Positions 10,792 to 20,849 of a stretch of DNA of 64,000 nt are shown here, in pieces. Both the position numbers and the translations under genes were made by a program. Within the stretch, counting starts at the first letter, position 1. The number at the start of each line of letters is the position of its first letter. The notes under the pieces were generated by a model, which did no database searches, had not been told where the DNA came from, and was given only the letters and a program-made list of their open reading frames with translations. Source of the DNA: Laburnicola sp. R22_1 (taxonomy: Eukaryota; Ascomycota; Dothideomycetes; Pleosporales; Didymosphaeriaceae); contig JACONQ010000020.1 of the NCBI GenBank assembly GCA_014281115.1, positions 1,116,001 through 1,180,000 on the forward strand, in the 5' to 3' direction.

Positions 10792-13700
10792 ATGCCTACG
10801 ACCGAGCTAGATGGACTGGTTACGAGGACGACGGTTATACTCGAGAAGCTGGCAGATTGGGAAGAATAGATCTTCCTACGTAAGGATAGCGCGAATCGAA
10901 ATCACCTCTGGCCTATAGTTAACCCGGATCTTAACGAGGCGGCACTCGAACAGCTTGAGGAGCCAGTGCCCGTGATACCAGAGCACTACCATGAGGGGAC
11001 AGAGCAGGATACCGGCGTCGTGCTGAAAGACATGACGACTGAGGAGTTCCAGCGATACCAGCAGGCGGAGAGAGGCTACGATCGAGCCTTGGCTAGATAT
11101 ACGATCAAGAGGAAAGCGTTAGACGACTTTACCCAGGAGATCGGCCGAACGATCAGCCGCCGCCACATACACCTAATCCAGAGCGACGATACAGCGTACG
11201 CTCGACTGAAGAGGCTCAAGAAGCACCTCTGCCCATTAACAGCTAAGAGGGAGCTGCAGCTTCTAGCAAAGTATCAGCAACTGCAGAGCCGACCCCGCAA
11301 CAATATTGATACCTGGCTAGATGAGTGGCTACATGTTGTACGTCTGTGCGAGGCAGCGAACCTACCTAACGTGACATCGCCGCGAGCACAGCGCGATTTT
11401 CTACTCGCAGTTAAAGGACTTGACGACACATGGGCAACTACTCAGCAAGCCAATCTATTTGAAGCACAGATCCAGGGACAGGCTGTCAAGAGCATACACG
11501 ACCTTATCGCTCAATTCACCATATACTGGCGTTCGACGAGACCAGTAGCGTCATCGCTCGGCACCTTTGCCACACTAGGCATCAGCACCAACGAGCCACA
11601 GGCAACAGAGAAGAAAGAAAAGACTCAAGATAAGAAGCCTAAGTGTATATGTGGTCTCAATCATCGATTTAAGGACTGCTGGTATCTAGGAGCGAAGGGC
11701 AAGCCTCAAGGATGGATACCTAAACCTGAGATACAAGAACGATTTGATAAGGCTATAGCAAGCCGATCATTATTTGGAGGAGCTATAAAGGCAGCACTTA
11801 AAGCGAATGGGAGCGCGACGAATACTAGAGACCAGGCAGAACTGGCAGCGTCTGCAGTCTCAACAGCACCTCAACAGTTTGATGATCACAGACCTACGCA
11901 TGACGTATTGAACAGTCATGTATCGCAGCTCACAATGAGCTCAGACTGCGCAAGCAAGCAGACAGTCAAGCCGAGTCTGATCAATCGATGGATTCTGGAT
12001 CCAGGATCAAACACACACGTCACCAACAGCAGAGCCTATAGTTGGAAGAAGCGAGCTGACGGGACAGGTGAAGTTATTAAGGCTGGAGATCAAGAGCTAT
12101 TGATACACAAGTGGGGAGATATTATCCTACTTATTAACACGCCTAGAGGCATGGAGCAGATAGAGCTCACATACGTCGCCTATGTCCCAGGATTTCTTAC
12201 CAACGTCGTTGGCCTGTCACGCTGTCGATCAATAGGCATTTATTTCGACTCAGGACGAGACTGCTTATACCAGAAGAGCTAGAAGAACGTTATTTGCAAG
12301 CTCAACTATACCAGCGGACACTGGTTGATAGATGCTGAAGGCATGGAGAGACCAGATGCTAGCTCTCTACTTGCAGCCTTAACATACGCCCGCAAGAAGC
12401 CTTCATACAAGCCCAAGAAGCTACTGTAGTTAACTGCAGAGGAAGCACATATCATGTAGGGTCACGCTGGCAGAGAGGCGATCAAGCACCTGCCTAAGAA
12501 CGTCGAAGGCCTACACATCACAGATAGCCAAGCACTAAAGTAGAAGGACTGTGAGACGTGTATACAGTCAAAGCTAACGAAGATCGTCAGTCAAAGGCCA
12601 CCTCAAGAACCAGCGACTCGACCGTTCGAGCGTATTAGCATAGATCTAATACAGCTCCTAGAGCGAGGAGAGCGCTGCTACAATAGCGATCGATACCTAT
12701 TTCATGCTTTCAATCAATACACAAAGTGGCACAAAGGATACTATATACCAGATAAGACAAAGGCTACTCTAACAAAGGTCTTCAAGCGATTACTGGCTAA
12801 GATAAAGCGGCAATTCCAGAGTCAAGTCATTATCGTGAGGCTGGACATAGAGACTGGATATGTCAAGCTGCTAGAGCTCTGTAGAGATCTCGGAATCGCT
12901 ATCAAGGCTAGAGCTACAGAAGCTCAGAGCGGAGCCATCAAACGCGCAGGCAAATCTATTATAATTCGAGGCAGAGCTATACGCCTACACGCAGGTTTAC
13001 CGAAGGCGTACGCCAACAAGTGCGTTATGTCAGCTATATATCTACTCAATCGTACACCAACCAAAGCGATACGATGGGAATGCCCGTACACCAAAGTCAA
13101 GGGAGTGAAGCCATCAGTCGCTCACCTTAAGGTGATCAGAGCAAGAGCGTATGTGCTCAACAAGAAGCTACCTAGGGGAGACAAGCTCGAATCTCAAGCT
13201 CTAATCGGCCACCTAGTAGGCTTCGATTCAACCAACATATACCAAGTATGGTTACCAACAATTGGACAAGTTATACAAACTCGAGACATCGTCTTCCTAC
13301 GAAGCAAGCTCTACGACGAGCGAGAGAAGTACGCAGAGAAGAGCTACATCCGTGAGGCAGCAGAGGTGCTCGACATCAAGGAGACGCCTAATCACAGCGA
13401 CATATTGATCGATTAGCTGTCTACACCAGAAGACTATTCCTATAAGCCTAAGCTAGAGCTTGAGTTTGACTCTGAATCCAAGGCTGAGATTGAGGATACT
13501 CAACTAGCTCTTATGACTCCAGAAGAGACACTAGAGAAGCACGGACTGCGCCAGTCACTAGACGACACAGGCTGGGGGAAAGGCTACGCTCTAGCTCCAG
13601 AGGGAGAAGAGCTAAATCGAACAACAAACAACGCAAAGCGACAAGAGGAGATTGCTAGTCAACTATCACAGGAGAACGTGATAGAGGGTAAGCGAAGTCA

Positions 13701-15438
13701 GAAGCCAAAGAGCTTTGGCACGTATCTGGCAACATTCGCTGCCTGTATCAACCCCACAGCACCAGCAAAGCTACTTAGCAAGGCGCCAAAGACTCAACTA
13801 CATCGTGATCAGCTGCCACCAGAGCCAAAGAGGTGGAAGGATCTAGATCGTCACCCATTTGGTGCTGAGTTTAAGAAGGCAAGCAGAGTTGAGATCAACA
13901 GTGTTATCGACCATAGATGCTTTAGAAAAGCCATAGAGCTCGCTGAGCAAGCAGATGCTAAGGTGCTACCACTTATGTAGGTATTCTCGTACAAGTTCAA
14001 CGAAGATGGATACCTCTACAAATTCAAAGCTCAACTGGTTGTCCGAGGAGATCTGCAGCAAGACTGGGGCGACACATACGCAGCTACACTGGCTGCGAAG
14101 ATCTTCCGATGCCTTATCGCCCTGGCAGCAGCCTTCGACCTAGATCTATACCAGTACGATGTACTCAATGCCTTTCTCAATGCGGAGCTCGATCGACCTA
14201 CCTACGTACGCTGTCCAGAAGGATACGATAAAGAACTTGGAAAACTGCTAGAGCTCAAGCGCGCTCTATACGGACTCCGTGACGCGCCGCGACTATAGTA
14301 CAAGCATCTCACTGCAACGCTTGAGAAGATGGGACTGAGACAGGTGCCTAGAGTGCCCTGTCTATACAGCAGTAACCAGCTTATTGTCTTCTTCTTTATC
14401 GATGATATAGTGGTAGCTGTATCCCACAGCAATCAAGACGCATACCGTCTATTCGACAGACAGCTAAGAACAACCTATGACGTGCGATATCTGGGAGAGT
14501 TAAAGTGGTTCCTGGGCATACGCGTTATTCGAGACAGAAAGCAGAAGAAGATCTGGCTACTTCAAGACAGCTTTATTGATAAGGTGGCAAAGAAGTACAA
14601 CATTGCTTAAGGAAGCACAAAATACCTAGCAGTGCCGCTGGCAGACGGACATCTAGGCCTGAGTAGAGAGGAGCCAGACGATCAACGCACGAAACTCTAT
14701 TAAGAGCTTGTCGGATCGCTAGCCTACATAGCGACGTACACACGACCAGATGTCGCCCAAGCTCACTTAGAGCTATCTTGTTACCTACAGAACCCAGGCT
14801 AGAAACATATCAGTGCGGTATACCACGTATGGAAGTACCTAATTGGCACGAAGAGACTCGCTATAGGAGCTTATACAGACTGTGCGAATAGTGAGTCTGG
14901 TGGCAGTCAAACCATCTACCTGAGTTCAAGCTTGGGGGGTGCAGAACCACTGTTCTACGGAGCATTAGATGCAGCTTTCGCAGACGACCTAGAGACCAGG
15001 CGGAGCTTATAAGGATACCTTTTCATGCTCTACAGCATGCCTATTGACTGGAAAGCGACACGACAGCGCTCGGTCACCAAGTCGACCACTGAGGCAGAGC
15101 TTCTAGCTCTGTTAACAGCTGCTAGCGAGCTTCAAGCGTGGAATCGACTATTCAAACACATTAAATTCGACCTAGACATTACGCCAACTATTTACTGCGA
15201 TAACCTACAGATAGTAGGTATTATCACTAAGGACAAGGACAAGCTGTTCACAAAACTACGCCACGTCGACACTCACCAGCACTGGCTGAGACAAGAGCAG
15301 GCAGAAGGACGCGTATCAGTCCAGTGGAAGCCTACTAATCAGATGCTAGCTGACGGACTTACTAAGAGCCTTGTACGTCAAAAGCACACCGACTTTATGA
15401 GGCAACTTGGCATGCAAGACGTTAAAGGATATCTATAG
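10792..15438 (+). pseudogene. Copia gag-pol polyprotein remnant
   Basis: One frame of 1549 codons from the ATG at 10792 to TAG at 15436-15438, with no frameshift. In-frame stops at 10867, 12280, 12427, 12457, 12541, 13414, 13978, 14296 and 14800 (TAG) and at 14608, 14701 and 15010 (TAA) break it. Seen in order: a zinc knuckle variant C-x-C-x3-H-x4-C (residues 285-296), the protease motif WILDPGSNTH (about 399-408), an H-H-C-C integrase finger (12460-12570), the integrase core, RT with YQYDVLNAFLNAEL and FFFIDDIVV (active-site Asp pair about 1204-1205), and RNase H ending near 15430. The integrase position that normally holds the third catalytic acidic residue reads TEAQSG (residues 709-714), shifted from the usual P-E-Q pattern, a further sign of decay. 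Copia-type fungal element; description only. Confidence 0.92.
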
Positions 15439-15534
15439 AAGAAGCTTAAGGAGGACTCTACTTTAGATTCTATCGTTTACTACCTATTCTAGTATAGTAC
15501 AGAGCATCAGCTTTAGTGTGGGTACACCGCAGCT

Positions 15535-15543
15535 GGGGGGGTG
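15535..15543 (+). promoter_or_regulatory. Polypurine tract
   Basis: A G-run (GGGGGGG) followed by TG lies immediately 5' of the right LTR, the expected site of plus-strand priming in LTR elements. Confidence 0.6.
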
Positions 15544-15735
15544 TGTAGCCACGTGACTTACGTCAGAGGTGGTGTGTGTAGAAGGTTCCATCCAGGTGCA
15601 CAGACTACTACCCTCAAGATAAAGCTCTCGCCCTCTCCTTTCTTCCTCGGTAGACTCCTCACTCCACACACTCTTTTCTGCAGATAGCAATACAGCTTGT
15701 TGTCCTCATATGCCTCATATGCCTGCCCGCCCACA
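15544..15735 (+). repeat. Right LTR of the Copia element
   Basis: 192 bp, 188 of 192 positions identical to the left LTR; ends CCACA followed by the CAGTG duplication. Confidence 0.92.
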
Positions 15736-16775
15736 CAGTGCGTCTGCAAGGTTATTCGTAGATCGCAGCTCGCTGATGGATCCTTTCCGAGCCAGATTCG
15801 CCGCCTGATCGAAGAGCTCTATTGCCTTCTGCAAGTGAGCAATATCTCCAGAATCGTCAAAACTAGTGTAGTAATGTACGTCAAGCCAAGATTGTTCATC
15901 CATGTGGCTTTGTCAGCAGGCCTCGAGTCGCTTAGTTGAATCGCTCTCTCGCCGTTCTCAACAGCATCGTTAAAGTCTATTCTATTTAGCTTTTCGCGAA
16001 ACCGGTCGTGGAGTGCTCGAGCTAGCGTTCCAAAAGTGACAGCAGTATCCGCAGATTCACCTTCATTTTGGACCAGATTGGTTGCTTCAAGTCCCCTCGC
16101 TACGGCAAGGTTAAGAAATTTGTCGTCGCCTGGGTTCAGCTCGTACATGTACCCATAGGACTCGGCCAGGTTCGAGAGTGCATGATACTGAGTTCTCGCT
16201 GTCGTGTTCATCTCCAGAACGTCCTCCAGTTTTCGGATGGCCTCCTCCAGGTCTCTTGGGTGGCATGTCTTGTAATAATGATAAAGGAGAATAACCGCAA
16301 ACTGCTGGAGCAGCTCTGGATCCGCCTCGACGACCTTGGGAACTAACCTCAGCTTGGCAATAGCTCTGTTCAGTGCAGACGCCTGGTTACTTTCGTCGCT
16401 TTGATACGCAAAGAGATTGGCCCATGCGAAGCAAGCTAAGAACTCCCCAAAGTGTTTGTGTGAAACTTCAATGACATCTTCTATCTGGTCGACCAGATCT
16501 TTTGATTCTTGAAGGTCACCACCATAATCATGATAGTGATCCAGTTTCAATCCCGCCAAGAAAATCATTTTCGAGACACGGCTCTCTTGATTCTCCGGGG
16601 AAAGTCCAACCGCCCAGAAAGCTGCATCTTTTGCGACTGTATCGGCCTCGAGAGGATCTAAATGCACCACCTGAGAGCGCTGAAGGCAGACTCTGTATGC
16701 AGCACGAAACAAACGTCGGATCCAAGATCCAGAAGTTCTAAGAGCAGTGCTCCTTAAACCGCACTCCAAATCCAT
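15736..16775 (-). pseudogene. TPR-CHAT protein, 5' (N-terminal) part, with frameshift
   Basis: About 345 codons of TPR-like helical protein upstream of the Copia insertion. The first in-frame ATG is at 16773-16775; the frame is open a little further upstream, so an additional 5' exon is possible. Repeated helical signatures such as AVARGLEATNL, DAVENGERAIQLSD and the canonical WMNNLGLT...FDDSGDIAHLQKAIELF unit are visible. Between MNNLGLTY and SFDDSGDIAH (about 15865-15890) the reading frame must change by one base, or by a small insertion of non-multiple-of-three length, so this copy carries a lesion independent of the retrotransposon. The last codons before the insertion (STNNLADAL) continue in frame with the first codons of the 8110-10391 part. 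Confidence 0.8.
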
Positions 16776-17134
16776 GTCGCATTTCGAGTTCAACCTCGCT
16801 GACTTTCATCAAAAGACCGATGCGTTCAAGTTTTACTTTCTACCTGGATGTAGCCTGGCGAGCGAGGTGGGCTGTGCACTTGTTCCAATCAGGAAATTTC
16901 AGGCGTGGGGCAATCACCTGAGGTTGTTGCCTAAAGCCTCTCAACCACATGACGAGAGTTTAGGGCACTTGAACGCCGGTCTCTATGTATAAGACGTCAC
17001 ACATCGCCGTTCCGAAGGTGAATAATTGCTCTGATAATAACACAAGCACAGCATTCTTCTTCTCTAATCCCTCCCACCCTTCCCCCCCAAGAAATTCACT
17101 TGAGTCCCACCTCCGAATCTCTCTAATAGTTGAG
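16776..17134. promoter_or_regulatory. Divergent intergenic/promoter region
   Basis: 358 bp between the 5' ends of the TPR-CHAT gene (-) and the small beta-barrel gene (+). A pyrimidine-rich stretch precedes the plus-strand start (about 17050-17100). No other motif stands out. The head-to-head arrangement allows shared control. Confidence 0.4.
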
Positions 17135-17546
17135 ATGCAATCATGTCCAGAGGACAAGTGCAATATCCTTGAGATCCCAGGAGGAACAAACGCCCCGCCT
17201 AGTACGCAGCTTGACAGGGGGAGTCCGGACATCACGCTCGAAGAGGACGACGGGAGAGCCTTTATCCAGGCTTACGAAAAGGTAAGACACCCTACTAATT
17301 CTCGAGAAACTCTGTATAAAGTGGGCTAACTATGAACTAAAGGAAAGCCGATTCCGTCCCGGCGACAGAGTCCGGTATCGCGAACCCGATAGCGGCACAG
17401 GTCCATACTTGGTAGCTTCTGTGCCCTCTCCAGGCAAATACATTCTCTGCTTAGCAGATGACAAAAGCGTTCTAGAAAAGGAAGGAGAGGAGATTCCTGA
17501 AGAGCGCTTAGAGCTTGTTCGAGATCCTGAACCTGGGGGAAGTTAA
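17135..17546 (+). CDS. Small hypothetical protein with SH3/KOW-like barrel
   Basis: Two exons, 17135-17281 and 17343-17546, phase 0, intron of 61 bp with a CTAAC branch point and AAAG acceptor; 116 residues, no signal peptide or membrane segment. The second exon reads FRPGDRVRYRE...GPYLVASV...GKYILCLADD...GEEIPEERLEL. This is the alternating strand and turn pattern of a small SH3-like or Tudor/KOW barrel with a conserved glycine (GDRV) and charged C-terminus. The N-terminal 50 residues are acidic and probably disordered. I do not recognise a named family. It is transcribed away from the TPR-CHAT gene from a shared 358-bp spacer, so a functional link is possible but is only an inference from position. 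Confidence 0.65.
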
Positions 17547-19239
17547 GGTGGCGGTATCGATTGCATACTGGTAATCGAGTAGGCTTCCAGAACTGAGCGT
17601 GGGCCCCGCGTTGTGCGGATGACAAGCGAGATAATAATCTAATCCATCGATTGAGCCCGGTAATGTCGGCCCGAGGACCTTTCTCGCCAGTGTTGGAATC
17701 AATACCAGACGTGAGCAACTACCGAGATAACAGACTGTGTGCTTCCTAGAAACCTAAGGTCTCAATAGCGCTGCTAGAGGCTTTTTTAGGCTAAGCCTAG
17801 GAAATATTTAGCGGCCGGCGTGAGATACCGATCATTGTGCGAAACTAACCTCAACCCCACAACGCGCCCAGTTCAAGCCTCACATGCCTCTTCCACTGAC
17901 GCCCCTCCATCGAGTCGAATCCCACAAGCTCGGTCGAACTTCCGCAATGGATAACCGCATGATCAGGGGTGTCGCAAAGGCGCTCAATGCCTATCTTGGC
18001 AGTCGTCCTTTACTCCAACTCGGGTGTTCAAGCTTGCAAGCGGACGGAAACTCCCAAGCATCGAAAAAATGTCGGCGGCAACCACTTCAATGACCCAATA
18101 TGGGATAGGGATCTATATTAACCCTAACTCCGTCGATATACCAAAGATGGATCTACCCACCCTCCTCTTTGGTACGACTCGACTCTCACGGGCTCCGCTT
18201 TTTCGCTGACAAAAGATGAGGAAGAAAAGGTATGTACAGGGCGCCGTCGTGAGGAGATAGGGTTGCAGGGTGCCACGGCGCTAGTGCGCTAGGTTGGGGG
18301 GCGGGTTAGTGGGAGAGTACCTTAGGTAGGGAAAGGAGAAGGGGACGGGGGTGGGGACGAACTAGGTGGAGAAATCTTCGAAGGAAATGTCGACTTTTTT
18401 GTCGAGGAAGATGGTGAATTTGAGGACTATTTTGAGGAGCTGGTCATGGGGTTTGGGTGTGGGTTGGGAGTTAGGAACTACAGTATGTTGGGTTGTTCCT
18501 AATGATGGGCGGAGAATGTGCGGCATAGAAAGGAATTATATGTTGGTGGTAGTGTGTCCCACGGAGTTATGCTACTGTATCCGTTGGTGGATGATCTGCT
18601 TGTTGTTAGTTTTTGTGAATTGCAGCTTACTATGGAAGTTGTCTGTCACTACACGGCCGTTGGACATGCAGTCAGCTTAGTTTTCTCTGTATTACGCCAC
18701 CGAAGAACAATGCTTACACTAAAATTCTGAGCGTGATAGATTATTGGACGAGTTTTGGGGATAGTGAGGCGTAGCAGCAACATGTGATACATGATTAAGG
18801 CTCTTGAGCCGCAGGTACGTGATATAAGCACTATAGGGGCACGTGAGGTGTGACGGTGACACTTCATTACCGATGAACTTTAAGAGACTAACACGATAAC
18901 AACACAGTCCCATGTGGCAGAGTGTCAATTTTGTACCATGTTTTGCAGCTGGCTCCCAAGGTGATTTTATACGTTCGTCACGAAAATCTGATGCTTCACA
19001 ACGTCAGTGAGAGACACTCACCCATATGGTTGGAAATGTCAAGTCGGTTGTGGGAATCATATAAGTCTAGGATGTTGCACTTGCACCTGATTAAATTGGG
19101 TATAATAATTATCTTGTAAAAACATTTTGTTTTCGTCATATTTTTTGCTTCCCAATCTCATGTTGCTCATTCAAATAAAGCTATAAAGCTGACAAACTGA
19201 CGTTGTATACCTTAGACAATTATCAAAAGCAATTTTGCT
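17547..19239. other. Intergenic, no supported gene
   Basis: 1.7 kb. Short protein-like scraps occur on the plus strand: SIEKMSAAT...IPKMDLPTLLFGT near 18065-18175 vaguely recalls the N-terminus of fungal acyl-CoA-ligase-like proteins, and an acidic run occurs near 18370-18450. Neither has a start, splice signals or continuation. A perfect short palindrome TAGGCTAAGCCTA lies near 17787. From about 18450 the DNA becomes more AT-rich. Confidence 0.35.
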
Positions 19240-20199
19240 TCAGTTCTTCGGCGCAGTGATCAAATCCCACCTCTCAAAGAAACTCAATACCCTGGGCGTA
19301 AAGTCGAGTGAATGATCCTTGCAATATGCTCGCGACCCATCCGTATTATCACCCGTCGACGAAGGCCAGCAGTGACCCAAGTCAAAAATCTGGTAATGCT
19401 CTACTACTCGCTTCAGCCCCTTGCATGAGTAGATTGTCTTGGAAAATCCTGGAGATTGCGTAGTCTTCTTCGCCTTCGCCGCACACCCATCGCGCCGTCC
19501 CCACCAGGTGACCCATTTTTCGATATTCGGGACATCACCACCGGCTCCAGTGTGACCACCGGCATATGGGATAGTCGCATCTTTACCACCGTGCGCTTCG
19601 AGGATGGCGCGCTTCTTCGTACAGCTTCTCTTGCTGGTATCTGTGTACAGTGCTGCTGCTGCCATGGCGAAAGCCGCGAATTCATCGCCTTCGTCGGAGC
19701 AAGCAAGAGTGTCGACAAATCCACCCCCATTGCTCTTTCCAGACGCATATACATGGCTTGAATCGACACAGTAGTGCGCGCGGACGTGTGCAAGCAAGTC
19801 CTTCACGAACAACAAATCATCGACTCCATCGACAGCGTATGGCGCGCCCTGCCAGGCTGCGTCCACGCCTGCAGGGTAGACCACAAGATACTCCTTTCCG
19901 ACGTCGTATGCATCATATCGGGAGTTGTTGTACTGGCTTGAAGGGCTACCGTTGCGGCCATGGAAATCGAAAATTACTTTGCGCGGTTTGCTGGGCTCAT
20001 CGTTGTATCCATCTGGGACACGAATCGCATACGTACGGCTACGACCGCCTGAGGTGATTGTGTGGCTGGCTGGATTGGAATTGAAGCCAGACCTGTGTGG
20101 CTTTCCACAGCCAGAGGTGTCAGCGCGGAGGTTGATGTGTAGGGGAGTTGTCGAAGCGGCGGTAATGAAGCCAATGATGGCTACTTTCACAGGTTTCAT
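19240..20199 (-). CDS. Feruloyl esterase (CE1 family), secreted
   Basis: Intronless gene of 319 residues from the ATG at 20197-20199. The signal peptide is about residues 1-18 (hydrophobic IIGFITAASTT). It has an alpha/beta hydrolase fold of the CE1/poly(3-hydroxybutyrate)-depolymerase-like esterase type. The nucleophile Ser156 is in GKSNGG (G-x-S-x-G), the catalytic Asp207 in HGGKDATIPY and His276 in LGHCWPS; an oxyanion-loop sequence DFHGRNG lies near 78-84. Several paired cysteines fit an extracellular enzyme. Family members (fungal type-B/C feruloyl esterases, LpqC-like) release ferulic acid from arabinoxylan or pectin. Length matches the family, all three catalytic residues are present and no break is seen. 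The exact substrate cannot be told from sequence. Confidence 0.9.
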   Translation of the reverse strand: MKPVKVAIIGFITAASTTPLHINLRADTSGCGKPHRSGFNSNPASHTITSGGRSRTYAIRVPDGYNDEPSKPRKVIFDFHGRNGSPSSQYNNSRYDAYDVGKEYLVVYPAGVDAAWQGAPYAVDGVDDLLFVKDLLAHVRAHYCVDSSHVYASGKSNGGGFVDTLACSDEGDEFAAFAMAAAALYTDTSKRSCTKKRAILEAHGGKDATIPYAGGHTGAGGDVPNIEKWVTWWGRRDGCAAKAKKTTQSPGFSKTIYSCKGLKRVVEHYQIFDLGHCWPSSTGDNTDGSRAYCKDHSLDFTPRVLSFFERWDLITAPKN

Positions 20200-20360
20200 T
20201 ATTATGGCGCTTGAAATAGATAGGATGTTGTTAGGTGTGAGATAGAAAGCCAGGAGAGATTGATCCTGGGGATAACTAAAAATTAAAGGGCAGCCATTGA
20301 TTTTATAGGTGTTGTTTAACTAGAACATCACAGAACGTGAATTTTTGTGCTTTAGTGCAT

Positions 20361-20424
20361 AGGCTTAGCCGATGACCAGGCGCAGCAATTCATTATCGAC
20401 GTTAGTGTCTTTTAAAAGCCACGC
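20361..20424 (+). repeat. 64-bp direct repeat, copy 1
   Basis: Starts AGGCTTAGCC and ends AGCCACGC. It matches 20525-20588 except for two adjacent-region substitutions near its start (GCCGATG versus GCGAATG). The spacing between copies is 164 bp. Confidence 0.85.
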
Positions 20425-20524
20425 CTAGGCTTACAGGCGTTAATTCTTACGAAAATAAATCATACTAAACCTTAACACAGGGATCCACCCTGGGAAAATA
20501 CCGCTTTTGGGTATAGGTCTTACA

Positions 20525-20588
20525 AGGCTTAGCGAATGACCAGGCGCAGCAATTCATTATCGACGTTAGTGTCTTTTAAAAGCCACGC
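20525..20588 (+). repeat. 64-bp direct repeat, copy 2
   Basis: Second copy of the repeat at 20361-20424. The pair flanks about 100 bp of AT-rich sequence with no coding potential. Confidence 0.85.
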
Positions 20589-20747
20589 AAATGGAGTTAT
20601 CATAGCGATAGAAAGTACAAGGTACGTTCAGAATCATTCTAAACGAGTTGTCTGCGCCTGCAAAATCTGCGAAAGTGGAATGGTTTACTTTCGTAATAGA
20701 AGGTTTTGAGTACATTTAGCGTCATCCTAAACGACGCGAATGAATTA

Positions 20748-20843
20748 AGCTCGGCTATATAGTTATTGATCACATAGGGTTCCTGATCACCCCACCGAAA
20801 CGCGCACCCTGAACAAAACACGCGATATCTCTCAACAACGCTC
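20748..20843 (+). repeat. Left terminal inverted repeat (96 bp)
   Basis: AGCTCGGCTATATAG... to ...CAACAACGCTC; its reverse complement is found at 22443-22538 with two mismatches. Confidence 0.92.
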
Positions 20844-20849
20844 ATCAAA

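Larger units (their letters stand above)
10392..15735 (+). mobile_element. Ty1/Copia LTR retrotransposon, RIP-damaged
   Basis: 5344-bp element bounded by 192-bp LTRs that start TGTAG and end CCACA, with 5-bp duplications (CAGTG) at both ends. Internal order is primer-binding site, Gag with zinc knuckle, aspartic protease, integrase, reverse transcriptase and RNase H; integrase before RT places it in the Copia superfamily. It is inserted in the sense opposite to the TPR-CHAT host gene. A single long frame (10792-15438) spans gag-pol but contains 12 internal stop codons, so the copy is not autonomous. The two LTRs differ at only four sites. Confidence 0.95.
20200..20747. other. Promoter region of the esterase and repeat-bearing spacer
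   Basis: 548 bp between the esterase start and the Fot1-like element. It carries two copies of a 64-bp direct repeat (listed separately), a CAGGG...CCCTG inverted repeat around 20475-20495, and a diverged pair of about 38 bp (20609-20646 and 20697-20734). No gene is supported, though the last 50 bp before the transposon continue in frame into the DUF4238 gene across the insertion. Confidence 0.5.

Noticed and set aside
16960..17235. 91-codon minus-strand frame as an upstream exon of the TPR-CHAT gene
   Set aside because: It is antisense to the spliced plus-strand small gene, has no donor that joins in phase to 16775, and shows no TPR pattern.
18065..18450. Fragments resembling an acyl-CoA ligase N-terminus
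   Set aside because: Only one short phrase matches, with no start codon, splice signals or downstream AMP-binding motifs.
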